Of a stretch of DNA of 64,000 nucleotides, positions 45,977 through 57,366 are shown one piece after another (the stretch's first letter is position 1; each line of letters starts with the position of its first letter). The stretch is from Adiantum capillus-veneris (lineage: Eukaryota; Streptophyta; Polypodiopsida; Polypodiales; Pteridaceae). The notes below the pieces were generated by a model, which saw nothing but the letters and a program-made list of their open reading frames with translations, made no database searches and was not told where the DNA came from. Location: NCBI GenBank assembly GCA_014529385.2, contig CM043950.1:73130435-73194434 (forward strand), in the 5' to 3' direction. A program made the position numbers and the translations under genes.

Positions 45977-47299
45977 CACTAGGTTGGTAATGGGACACTT
46001 TTATGTCCTGCTAAGTGACCATTTTCCTTGAATTATTTCAAGAGTTTCAAAATGGATTTTGAGGTGCTATCTGTCTATAAAGTTGTCTCATGAGCTGAAA
46101 AAAACTCGACATTTTTTTGGAATATCAATTCCATCTTTAACCTTGTCCTTGCACAACATTTCACAACCTAAATTGTGTGAAAAAACGGGTCCTGTTTTTA
46201 GTTTTTTTTTCAACTTTTTGCAACTATACCACTCTACAATTCATGTTTGTGAGTTCTATAATGCTAGAGAACTATCTTTAGTAGTCCTCAACATGTCCTA
46301 ATGCTTCTAGGGAGAAATAAATGTTAAAGTTGTAAGTTATGACCAAATTACAAAAATTGTCAAATCCTGCTTTTAGCCAATTTTATCTCTTCCATGATTT
46401 TTTTGGTGGCTTTCATGATATCCAAATGCAGTTTTGATTTTCTATGTCGCATATTGTTACATAAAGCTAATATTCCTTGAGTTTTGGGGCACCTAATACC
46501 CTATTTTGCATAGTAGACAACGATGGTTGATTTTTTCAATTATAGAAGAAAACGAAACATTTTAGTATATCAAGTATAGCTTTTTCAATATAGTTAGTTT
46601 CTTGTGACAACTACATGCATTTTGTAGGTAGTAACCATATCTAGTCATAAGGATCAAATTTGGCTAGATATTGAATAGTTTCTATGGGATTCTACAACTC
46701 ATAATGTTGAACCCAGTTTTTTCATGTTTGATGTATTTAGCACTTCATCTTTGTCCCCAAGAGTCCCCTTGGTAAGAGATGTATTATTATTTTGACATTC
46801 TCCATGACTCCTTATGAACCTAAAGGACAATAGGGAACTAAGAAAACATACATATATTATTTTTATTGAGCGTGGCTATAGAAACTTTGACGATAGGTTT
46901 GCAGAATGGTAAAAATTCAACTTTTTTGTACCTATTTCTTTTGGCAAAACAAAAAATAGTGAGTGAGAAGCAATCATATATTCTGATCACCAACCCATTG
47001 AAGTTAACTAGGGAATTTATCTCAAGTCCTACAAAAATCCCTAATCTTATTTTTATGCAACAAAACGTAAGAAATGACTGTTTTGATGAAAATGTACTGG
47101 TCCATCAATTTTGGAGGCTTGGTGTGACCAAAAGATGAGAAATTTTACAAGTTTCTTGTTTTTTCCATGTGTAGTAGGCCTTGAACTATAACTTCATGAA
47201 AGGATTTTACAAAATTAGTGGATCTACTATGGTTTTGCAGGTTTTTTTCAAAACCCTGAAAGGACACTTTTATGTCCTGTTAGGTTACCAACCTAGTGT
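45977..47299. mobile_element. complete 1.3-kb DNA transposon with TTAA target duplication
   Basis: Terminal inverted repeats start CACTAGGTTGGTAA and end TTACCAACCTAGTG, with an inner near-palindrome ggacacttttatgtcc repeated at both ends. TTAA flanks both sides (45973-45976 and 47300-47303). Removing the element and one TTAA restores the RNase H frame (HGLKI, one stop, IGQGIEHLMVKGDALLIVKH). No transposase is encoded, so it is non-autonomous. TTAA targets are typical of piggyBac; CACTA ends with a 3-bp TAA or TTA target (CACTA or Harbinger types) cannot be excluded, because the restored sequence is the same. Confidence 0.85.
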
Positions 47300-47303
47300 T
47301 AAA

Positions 47304-48999
47304 GATATGAATTGGCCAAGGTATAGAACATCTCATGGTAAAGGGAGATGCACTCCTCATTGTGAAGCATATTTTAGGCATTTGGGCATGCAAGAATGAA
47401 AACCTAAGGACAAAAGTTCATGCCATTCGTAGGCTGTTTAATCAGTTTGAAGAAGTGCAACTATATCATATTCCTAGGAGACAAAATGAAGATGCCGATT
47501 TACTTGCACAACAAGCAGTTACATGTGTTGAAAAAGAAGTGCAGGTCATCATGGTGGCAACTGCTCTGAAGCAACCAAGATACCAGGGATTGGAGTCATT
47601 GAATTCCATTATTGGCTACATTTTGGAGGGTGAGTTTCCACAAGACTTTACGAAGGCTCAAAAGAGGAGACTCATGAAGAAGGCAAGCACGTATCTATTC
47701 CTAGAAGGATCCCTCTACCAAAGAGGGAAGGATCAAGTGTGCAGAAGAGTACCAACTATTGAGGAGATCCGAGCCATTCTAAAAGGTTTGCATGAAGAAA
47801 CATGTGGTGGTCATTTTGCCCAAGAATTAACTGTGAAGAGGATTTTACTTGCGGGGTATGTTTGGCCAAGTCTGCATGTGGATGTCCAACATTGGTGTAA
47901 AAGTTGTCACAATTGTGAGGTAAATGGGAATAGAAGATTGGTTTATGGTCCAAGGAAAATCGTGCTTGCAAATTGACCCTTTGAAAAGTGGGGCATTGAT
48001 GCTATGGGTCCTCTACTTAGGACAAAAAATGGTAAACTCTACATTCTAGTGGCTGTAGACTATATGACTAGGTGGGTGGAAGCACAAAGTGTGGCAAAGA
48101 TAAATGAGAGGACAGTGAGCAAATTTGTCTACAATCACATTTTTTATAGATTTAGCATACCTTTGGATATTGTTTCTGATAATGGTCCAGGGTTTAGAAA
48201 GGGCATGCTCATAGAAGTCTGTGAAGAACTTCACATTCTACATCGTCATAGTACACCCTACTATCCCCTGTCAAATGGTCTGGTAGAAAAAGCTAATGGG
48301 GTCATTGCAGGCATCATTAGAAAGATGGTGAGAAACAAGACAAAGTTGTGGGATGACTTCTTGGATGGTTCCTTGTGGGTGTATCGAGCCACATATAGGG
48401 AAGCCATGGAGTTTACACCATTTCACTTGGTCTATGGTCAAGAGGATTTACAAAAATTTGAGCTCAACATTCCAACAATGCGACTTCATGGAAAAGCAGC
48501 ACAAGATGATCAAGAAGCATGGATGGATCGACTTCTTACCTTAGCTGAGATTGAGTGGAAAAGAGAAGCAGCATACTAGTGCTACAAGAGGAAAGCTACG
48601 CTTGACAAGAAACTAAAGGACAAAGGCATCAATGAAGGAGATCTTGTGCTAAGGTATGACAATCGACTTGATAATCATTTTGATGCCAAGTTTGAAACTA
48701 GATGGCAAGGGCCATACATAGTCAAAAAGGCTTTCAATTCAAGTTACTATCAACTTATGGACTTGAATGGGAAAGAGCACTCCAGGAAGGTAAACGGGTA
48801 TCGCTTGAAGCCTTATTTGAGTCGCCTTCTACCAAAGGATCTACCAAAGATCTGTCAAAAGGCATCTATCTCATGTAAGCATTGTTCCGTGAAGCATGAG
48901 TGTAACTCAAACCAAAATTCCAAGGGGCCAAACAATGAAGAGCTTGTCAAGGACTCTGAAGCACTCTCTTTGGAAAAGATGCTTTATGATGGTACATGA
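47304..48999 (+). pseudogene. G2 second RNase H (rest) and integrase
   Basis: MVKGDALLIVKHILGIWACK (Asp) and RRQNEDADLLAQQAV (Asp) finish the second RNase H. The zinc-binding domain is HEETCGGHFAQELTVKRILL then HWCKSCHNC. The integrase core has GIDAMGPLLRTK, VSDNGPGFRKGM and SNGLVEKANG, so all three acidic residues are kept. The C-terminal domain is RWQGPYIVKKAFNSSYYQL then VNGYRLKPYL, ending at 48997. Stops at 47974 and 48577 interrupt it. Confidence 0.93.
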
Positions 49000-49027
49000 A
49001 TATACCATCATCCTGGGGGAGAGCTAA

Positions 49028-51401
49028 TGATATCCGTTTTTTGGCTCTCTGTAATTTCCATAGTGAGTTACCTCACCCTATCAAATCACTCAAACACTAT
49101 GGTTACCCTCACCCTTTCACTGTATATAGGTGTGTGTGAGTTAGGGGACTTTTCCCATATTTTCTTAAAAACCCTCAATTAGCTAGTCACTCGGCTAGTT
49201 GAGCCAAAAAATTAAAAAATAAATTAAAAAAAGGTATATTATGGCCTCTTTGTGTGTAAATATTTCATTGTATATAGGGCCTAAATATAAGTATTTTTCA
49301 TGATTATTTTGGTATTTATTTCAGTATTTATACTTAGGTATGTGTTATTAAACCTACGTACATTGAATCACCATTGCCACCATTTTTCTTCCCATTTTGC
49401 ATACTCTTTATTCCATTAAGAAATAATTTCATGCAAGCTTCTCTTATTTTTGGTGTAACTCCATCCCAACAAAAATCCAAAAAAACTAGTTTTATTTATG
49501 TGTATATTTTTTTCACTATTGTGAATTTTGTCCTTCCTACATCTATTCTCTATTACTCTCATAAATTAGAACACCAAAAATATTCATCTTTTTATTGTAG
49601 ACTTATAATGAGAGAGAATTATTTTGACCCCTTTATATTTTTTCCACCTATATTATTTATATTTGACAAGTACATATTTTTTTAGACCCCTCAATATTTG
49701 ATTTCCTTAGCTGTATTATTCATTTATATCATGATCTCAACAATATCTTCAATAATAGACCTACCAAATAAGGTCAAGGGTATATGGCATGCATGCATGC
49801 ACTATGGAGGGATCACTCTTGGAGGCATTCAAAAGAATCATCCAAAGAAGGACCCGACAAGGACATTGTGCAGTGGGAAAAGACAGTCGGTTTTGCTGAA
49901 TTTTTAAAGGCCACTTGCTCTCCGAATTTGAAAAGGTGATACAAACAAAATTTGTAGCTCGTGGGCTGAACTTTTGCCTCAAATGTTTTCATATTTTTTT
50001 GATCTACGAACTGTGAGCTATGATTTTATCGGTGGACCAAATTTTGCCCATGCTATGCAGCCACACTCTCTCTTCCACTTTATCATTTTCCTCTTTCACA
50101 CACACTTCTCCACTCATCATCCCCACCTCTCTCACCACTCCTCTCTACACCCTACCCACCTTCTTCTCAACCTTGAAGAATAAGAGAAACCATGGTGAAC
50201 TCATGTATTCTACACACATTTCCATTCCAAAATTGACCACCTAGTTTCATTTTTCCTCTTTCACACACACTTCTCCACTCATCATCCCCACCTCTCTCAC
50301 CACTCCTCTCTACACCCTACCCACCTTCTTCTCAACCTTGAAGAATAAGAGAAACCATGGTGAACTCATGTATTCTACACACATTTCCATTCCAAAATTG
50401 ACCACCTAGTTTCATTTTTCCTCTTCCATATTACCCATATCTATCAAAAAACCACAAAATTCAGCGTCTTCTCTTGAAAGCCAGCACCACGTTGATTAAT
50501 TACTCATATTCAATTACCTTGGCTCCCAAGGAAGGTCAAGAATGGAGAAAAACCGTAGCGTCAAAGCTAGTGGACCGTCAACAAGCGTCAAAATTGACCC
50601 TACTCAAGATACTTGGAGCATCAACATTGTAAGAAATCCATATTTTCTTACCTATTAAGAGTTTTTTCTTCCTTATTCGTATCCTACATCGATACTCCCA
50701 TTGTAAATATCCAATTCCACTTGTAAATCAATAAAAATACCAACTCTACTAATTTACTAACACTAACCTACTATGAAAAGTCCTATCACCTCCACTTCTC
50801 TCCTCTTTCTCTCTTCTTCATCTGTCCCCACCAACTTCTTGATAATCCAAGAAAAAGAATTTAGATAAGTGCTGATCCAACCATGGTTAGAGGAGTAACC
50901 CTAGCCCTCAAAATTGCTATAAAAGGAGGGTGTAGCTAGCACAAAAGTGGGACCCATAAGCAAGAGCACTATGCTATAGCTTGAGAAGCCAAGCTCAACC
51001 TCTCTAGAAGGAGGTCTTGAGTGGAAGCTCATTGTCTAATGCATGTGCATGTGTTGTAGTAGGGGTGATTAGCAAGAGAACTCTATGCCATTGTAAGAGA
51101 GAGAGTGATCATTCAATTGAGAGTAGGAAATCTATCATTTCTCCTACTAGTGTAAGCCCAACATTTCCTGAATCGAGGAGGGTGGATTTGGACTAAGCTT
51201 GGATACTTTGTCTCTCTTCCAACGTGAAGTAATGGACAACAATGATGTGTAAGTGTCTTGGTGTTTTTTTAAAAGTTCTTGATAGCTTCTCTCTGGGTGT
51301 TGTCATCAATTTATCCATAAATCCCACATACTGTAAGAGGGCGACAGGGTGGAGAGGACTCCCCTTGCTTTAAGACAATGATTGGGGTGGCTTCTCTTGT
51401 G
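49028..51401 (+). repeat. G2 3' LTR, part left of G3
   Basis: Starts tgatatccg right after the purine tract. It includes the roughly 970 bp missing from the 5' LTR. It is interrupted by G3 at 51402 and resumes at 56991. Confidence 0.9.
50091..50420. repeat. 165-bp tandem duplication in G2 3' LTR
   Basis: Two adjacent, almost identical 165-bp units start ctctttcacacacac at 50091 and 50256. The 5' LTR has a single unit, so the duplication arose in this copy after integration. Confidence 0.92.
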
Positions 51402-51405
51402 ACGT

Positions 51406-52547
51406 TGTGAGCGGGATGGAAACACACAGAATGCCTCTATAACGACCCGAGACACACTCTTGGAATGATACACAGACACGCTATGGGGCACCACTCAACT
51501 TACACAACACACCTGACCGAAACAGGGAACACACCTATGGAGTGAGAGGAGAGAGACTATATGTTTACCCACTCCACAGAGAGAGAGAGACACACGGACA
51601 CACCTAAAAAAACTCAGCTCAAAAGAGGATAACTTCTGATGTTTAGATATAAATTCTCTTGGCCAACACCAATGGGGAAAATAGCTCACACAATATGGGT
51701 AAAATATACCAGATACAATCACAAATTGGAGCAGAAGCTTCGCTCATAGGAGAAACTTACACAACCAAAAAAACAAAAAAATAGTGAGGAGTTTGGCAAA
51801 ATGGACAGTGCCATCGCTTCCGGAATGGCCCAAAACCCCAGTCGACAATGTCAAAGTGCTCAATTCCGACTTCGGATGAGCAGTTTACGGCCAAAACAGG
51901 CTCCAAAATGAGCAAAAACACAGTTGTGGCTGTTCCTCCTCTTCTCTGCACTCTTTTTCTGGTCTTCTATCTATTTTTCCAGTTCCCACACTTAGATTTA
52001 TGACTTAGTCACCCTTGGCTTTTTAGATGACCTCAAACGGACCCCGAACAGGCCAAAAACTGACCTCGTAGTGCATAGTTGTCACCTTTTTGCATCATCC
52101 GCACACCTGACACTCAGCTTTTTCCAATAATTCATCTCGCAACCACGTGAAGTGGCCCCAAAAGATGGTCCTCATGATGACCTTTTTGCATAATTATCAC
52201 AAGAAAACATCCACGTTGTGTCCGTACTCATCCACGTGTAAATATTGACCCCGTTCAACCTCTTGACGCCACTAGATGTCATCTGACGTACCTACTTACC
52301 TCATGTCGTCGGCCCGCGGATAGCTTCCTCGAGAATTTTTACGCGCTACCAAATTCTCATTATTATAGAAAAAACACACTCGTACTGGTGATAGTGAAAA
52401 TTGATGCACTATGTAGATGTTGTCCTACCTGTACACATGTGGGCCCCACATAACCCCTGGCTCTGGAAAATGGGCAATTCTTTACTTGATGCACCATGCA
52501 TGTGTATGTACATATGCGCAATCCCTTGCTCCAAAAAACTCCTGACA
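51406..52547 (-). repeat. G3 3' LTR
   Basis: Pairs with 55844-56986. On the minus strand a purine-rich aggggatgggaaaatta precedes it. Confidence 0.92.
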
Positions 52548-53798
52548 TAATTTTCCCATCCCCTAGTCTGCTAGAGCATTCATGCTTAGCAGCAGCAACA
52601 CTAGTAGATGCTCATTCCACCTGGATCCCACACAAAAACACTTTGCCTTCCCTGCAACAAAATCTTAATCAAGGTTCCACCAGCTAGTTCCCAAGGAAAA
52701 CCTGTAGAGATGCCACATATCAACTTTGCATCAAGAAAACCATCAATTACTTGCGCATAGATCTGCATGTGCAATTATATCTCCTTCTCCATAGTTGAGA
52801 GGTCTCCACTGATCATTTCTGTCATCAATTCCTGCTTCCTTGACAATTCAACCTTGGTTTTCATCAGCCCTTCAATCTCTTCATAAGGCCCTTCACTTTC
52901 ATCTTCAACCTCATTTGCAAATGCAACTTAACCAGACTCCTGGATTTCTTTATCCATCAAAAGAAATGCAACATCAGCATCCTCATCACTGTCCTCATTT
53001 GTCACTGTGGAGTAGTCTTCATCACTAGACTCATCCTCATCTTCATAAATCTCTTCCAATCGTTTCCTTGTGTCCATATTATAAAGCTTCTTGGCACCTA
53101 TCTTTCCATAGAGGCTAATCGTACCACGTCTCCAATTTTGAACCGCTCCCACTGCACGTAACCATGGTCTGCCCAGTATAATAGGATATGCTCCCAGCCC
53201 CGCTGGAATCACATGAAAATCAACCACTTCCTTTGCATCATATGCTTCCACTTCTAAGATCTTTACAACACCCAAACATTTTACTTTTTGATGGTTTGCC
53301 AATCTGATCCGCAAACTTGACACCCTAGTCACTGTGAGACTCACCATCCACATAACCTTGTCCCAAATTTTTTCTTTTGTGCCATACATCTACTATTGGA
53401 CAAATGTCTGGTAGCTCGTCCATTGCCAACACCTTTAATGAACCTCTCTCTAGCTCTTTCTCCATTGGGTTAACCATCATCTTCCACTGTTGCTTTAGCT
53501 TAGGCACCATCTCTATAAGCTGCCCAAAAGTAACATCTGCCTTCCTTCTTGTCAGATCCTCCTTCAAGTCATAGCTTTTTTGCCCATCCCCTAGTGGAAA
53601 ATCTGAAACATGAAACTTGCGACGAGCCCTCCTTTTCCTCTTGGCCTTGACATCCTCGCCTTCATGGCTCTTTCCTTTCTTCTTACTAGGACCTGGGGCA
53701 CTTCTTCCTTCCTTTTCCTTTGTGTTCCTCTTCCCAATAGGCATCACTAATGTATCCTCTAGCTTTGATGCCTTCTCCAAGGTGACTACAGTGATCAC
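52548..53798 (-). pseudogene. G3 protease-like domain and DPGG tail
   Basis: A basic linker (KRNTKEKEGRSAPGPSKKKG) is followed by FHVSDFPLGDGQKSYDL and a protease region (YVDG near 53350, then LGVVKILEVEAYDAKEVVDF and PIILGRPWLRAVGAVQNW) like those of G1 and G2. After an acidic stretch and a stop at 52928 the same frame continues (EDESEGPYEEIEGLMKTKVE) to GFPWELAGGTLIKILLQGRQ and SVFVWDPGGMSIY, stopping about 50 bp before the LTR. So the protease connects to the tail with no pol remnant. Several frameshifts are present upstream. Confidence 0.7.
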
Positions 53799-53824
53799 TT
53801 TTGTCTTTCCCTTTTCCTCCTAGG

Positions 53825-54843
53825 TTAATCCACTAGTTCCTTTGTCTCCCTTAATTTCAATTCCATAATCATTGGACCTAGGTAGCACCTATCTTGGCAA
53901 TGGATACATGTCTCCCCCCATCCTTGGTGGCTTATCACATTGCAGGCTGATGTGACCCAACTCTCCACAATTATAACATGTGGGCGTCTGCCTCCAGTAC
54001 CTACCATTGCTTTGTCCAACACCATTCCTAGGCCTTTCTTCACCTCTTGGATGATTTTCAAACCTCCCTTAACCTCGATTATTTCCCACTATGACCAAGC
54101 ATGTTTAGGCTTAGATTCTTCATTAAATCTACCACTTGCCTCATGTCTTGCCTTAATCCATCATATTGCACTGCTGTAGTGACCATTGCTGGCATAACTT
54201 GAGGAGTACCAAAAACCACTGGCTCATGATGAACCCCTGGCATGCGACCTTGTAAAGAGTCCATAGGCTGAAATTCAGAACTCATGGGAAAAGACTCCAC
54301 CCCTAGCTGGCTCATTTTCCTCAGCTTCCACTCTTTGCTCCTTGCGACTTCCAATGCATCTTCATATGTCCTAGGCTTCTTTAGCTCCACTCTCCAACGT
54401 ATATTCTCCCAAAGACTAGCCAAGAACCTGTCCTTATTCATCATGTCAAGCGGGGGTACCTGTGGTGCTAAGGCCTTGCACATTCGCTCCCATGCCAATG
54501 AAAACTTTCGTATGTACGCATCTACTGGCTCACCTTCCTTTTGCACCAAACCTTGTACTTATTGCCACACTTTGTCAGGATATTCTATCTTCACAAAATC
54601 CACTTCCAATCCATGCCTTAAATTGTCCTAGCTCAATCTTACAGGTGGATCAGCCACACGCAACTCCTCTTCAAATGCTTTGGACCAAACTCGTGCATCA
54701 CTCTTCAAACAGATTTGGAGAAGACGTAACATCTGCGCCGGATCATGAATTTGGTTGCTAATGCAGGCAACCTCCATCTTTTCCAAAAAGTCTTCCACAT
54801 CTTCATCACTTCTTCCATGAAACTCCGGATAAGAGAAAGCCAT
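53825..54843 (-). pseudogene. G3 gag
   Basis: Starts MAFSYPEFHGRSDEDVEDFL, followed by KMEVACISNQIHDPAQMLRL; then RKFSLAWERMCKALAPQVPP and the zinc knuckle CYNCGELGHISLQC (about 53934-53976) in a shifted frame. Family likeness to G1 gag is clear (MAFP-F-G start, DFL-x-x-(L/M)E). A stop near 54630 and shifts near 54080 break it. Confidence 0.85.
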
Positions 54844-54854
54844 GGCTACCCAAG

Positions 54855-55115
54855 TTATGATGCTTTGACAACCCCTTCAAACACACGTACATGCACATCA
54901 AATGAGTTTTCATAGTTAATCATCGAAATTATAACAGTCAAAGGGAATTCCACGATCTCTCTTAATCTTCTTGGCCCGAACATAAAGACTATGCGCTGCT
55001 GGAAAAAAATCTTCCTGGACACATGAACATTTATCTGGATTCTCTGAGTTAAATGAAAAGGAGTGAATTGAGGGCGATTTTGATCATCCATTAAAGCCAA
55101 CCATGTAGCTCCCAA
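54855..55115 (-). CDS. G3 ORF d: conserved pre-gag small ORF
   Basis: 86 codons, intact. The likely Met is the internal one at MDDQNRPQFTPFHLTQRI; KIFFQQRIVFMFGPRRLREI and NSFDVHVRVF follow. It stops 11 bp before the gag ATG. The same protein stands before gag in G1 and G2. The short gap suggests translation by reinitiation or readthrough, which is inference. Confidence 0.75.
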   Translation of the reverse strand: MGATWLALMDDQNRPQFTPFHLTQRIQINVHVSRKIFFQQRIVFMFGPRRLREIVEFPLTVIISMINYENSFDVHVRVFEGVVKAS

Positions 55116-55843
55116 GAAAGCACACTTGTGTTATCCTCTAATTTTGCCAAAATTTCAGTAGCATATCAGCATAAATGGATCAAAAGACCAAAAAACTAGG
55201 CATCACAACTTGGAAAACTTTTGGCAGAGTTTCCCCAGAGGTAGAGCAATGAGAACCCAAAATATAGACTATATATGTATGCATAAACCGCCAACAATAG
55301 AACCCGAGCATCAAGTAGGAATCACTAGTACATAGCCTATGGCGAGGTCACAAAAAGGGTGCTCCAGCTATCTGTATCACCGAAAGGATCTCCACATTTG
55401 AGAGTCCCCCAGCTCAATAAAACCTCACGCTATCGACCCTCACACGAAGGCTAATGCAAATCTTGTATAGTCAAGTCTCAGAAATGACTATCTTCCAGAC
55501 CAAGTCTGAGAAATGGCTGGGACTGCCAAATAAAACCAATTATGGCTCCATAAAGGCGTACAATGGCATTTTCCACCAGTAATGTACAATCCAACAGACA
55601 ATGCGCTCAAACAGGCGCCAAGTGATGCATACCCACAACCATTGCAAGTGACACCACTGCTAGTATATCACTGTACTCCAGCTACCTGTACCTGTGTGAA
55701 TCACCTGTACCTATACTTGTCACTGTAACCTGTAACCTGTAATCTGTAATCTGCAACCTGCAACCTATAATCACGAATCTCGAAGCTTGAAGCTCGAAGC
55801 AGAAGGTACTCGAAGAAGGTCCTCCGTGGGGGTGCCAAAAGAA
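55116..55843 (-). other. G3 leader with primer-site region
   Basis: Non-coding leader between the 5' LTR and ORF d. The minus strand next to the LTR reads TTTTGGCACCCCCACGGAGG, like the primer sites of G1, G2 and G4. A run of ctgtaac/ctgtaat variants lies at 55720-55760. Confidence 0.6.
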
Positions 55844-56986
55844 TGTAAGCGGGATGGAAACACACATAACGCCTCTATAACGACCTGATACACACTTGTG
55901 GAATGATACACACACACACGCTATGGGGCACCACTCGGCTTACACAACACACCTGACCGAGACAGGGAACACACCTATGGAGTGAGAGGAGAGAGAATGT
56001 CTATTTACCCACTCCACACACAAAGAGACACGCACACACACACACCCAAAAAACCCAACTCAAAGGAGGAGAACTTTTGATGTTTAGATACAAATGAGCT
56101 TGGCCAACACCAATGGGGCAAATAGCTCACACAATATGGGTAAAATATGCAAGATACAATCACAAATTGGAGCAGAAGCTTCACTCATAGGAGAAACTTA
56201 CATAGCCAAAACAGTAGAAAAACAGTGAGAAGTTTGGCAAAATGGACAGCGCCATCGTGTCCGGAACGGCCCAAAACCCCAGTCTACAATGTCAAAGTGC
56301 TCAAATCCGACCTCGGATGAGCAGTTTACGGCCAAAACAGGCTCCAAAATGAGCAAAAACACAATTGCGGCTGTTCCTCCTCTTCTCTCCACTCTTTTTC
56401 TGTTCTTCTCTCTGTTTTTTTTTTCCCACACTTACCTTTATGACTAGGGCACCCTTGGCCTTTTAGATGACCTCAAACAGACCCCGAACAGGCCAAAAAC
56501 TGACCTCGCAGTGCATCGTTGTCACCTTTTTGCATCATCCGCACGCCTGGCACTCAGCTTTTTCCAATAATGTGTCTCGCAACCACGTGAAGTGGCCCCA
56601 AAAGATGGTCCTCATGATGACCTTTCTGCATAATTATCACAAGAAACATCCACGTTGTGTCCGTACTCATCCACGTGCAAATATTGACCCCGTTCAACCT
56701 CCCGACGCCACTAGATGTCATCTGACGCACCTACTTACCTCATGTCGTCGGCCCGTGGATAACTTCCTCGAGAATTGTTACGCGCTACCAAATTCTCATT
56801 ATTATAGAAAAAACACACTCGTACTGGTGATAATGAAAATTGATGCACTATGTAGATGTTGTCCTACCTGTACACATGTGGGCCCCACATAACCCCTGGC
56901 TCTGGAAAATGGGCAATTCTTTATTTGATGCACCATGCATGTGTATGGACATATGCGCAATCCCTTGATCCAAGAAACTCCTGACA
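55844..56986 (-). repeat. G3 5' LTR
   Basis: Pairs with 51406-52547. Confidence 0.92.
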
Positions 56987-56990
56987 TCGT

Positions 56991-57366
56991 GTTGTGGTAT
57001 AATTTACTCAAGCTATGTTGAACAAATACTAATCCCATTTTGATTGGTCATGACAGATTTGTAAGAAGGTATTAATGCAACAAGCACCCCCTCCCCCTTC
57101 TCTCTCTTTCTTACATATATAATCGTGTTTGCCTGATCACTGCTAATACAATTCAAAGCAGCCCGAGCACTATCTCTCTCTCTCTCTCTCTTTATGCGTC
57201 CTAGTTCGCATCCAAAACTAGGTGGTGCCCAAAATTTGTGTAGGGTTAGGTTGCGGGTTTGTGTGTGTGTTGTTGTTTTTTCCAACCCCAACCCAATTGA
57301 GCAGCACGGGAGCTTAGAAGAGTTCTTAGAGGCCACTCTTCTTGTGGCCCACCCCGGACCGCCTCA
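56991..57366 (+). repeat. G2 3' LTR, part right of G3
   Basis: Matches the end of the 5' LTR (41412-41820) and ends gaccgcctca, followed by the target duplication acagc. Confidence 0.92.

Larger units (their letters stand above)
51406..56986 (-). mobile_element. G3: non-autonomous Ty3/gypsy element (gag plus protease)
   Basis: LTRs of 1,142 and 1,143 bp (51406-52547 and 55844-56986) start tgt(g/a)agcggg and end ctcctgaca. Flanking bases are acgt and tcgt, an imperfect duplication. The internal region of 3.3 kb holds ORF d, gag with zinc knuckle and a protease-like domain, then a short tail; reverse transcriptase, RNase H and integrase are absent. It is inserted in the G2 3' LTR, opposite in strand. 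The LTR pair is very similar, so it is younger than G2. Confidence 0.92.

Noticed and set aside
40209-50244. Repeated open stretch at 40209-40424 and 50020-50244
   Set aside because: The same segment in the two G2 LTRs, with low-complexity composition.
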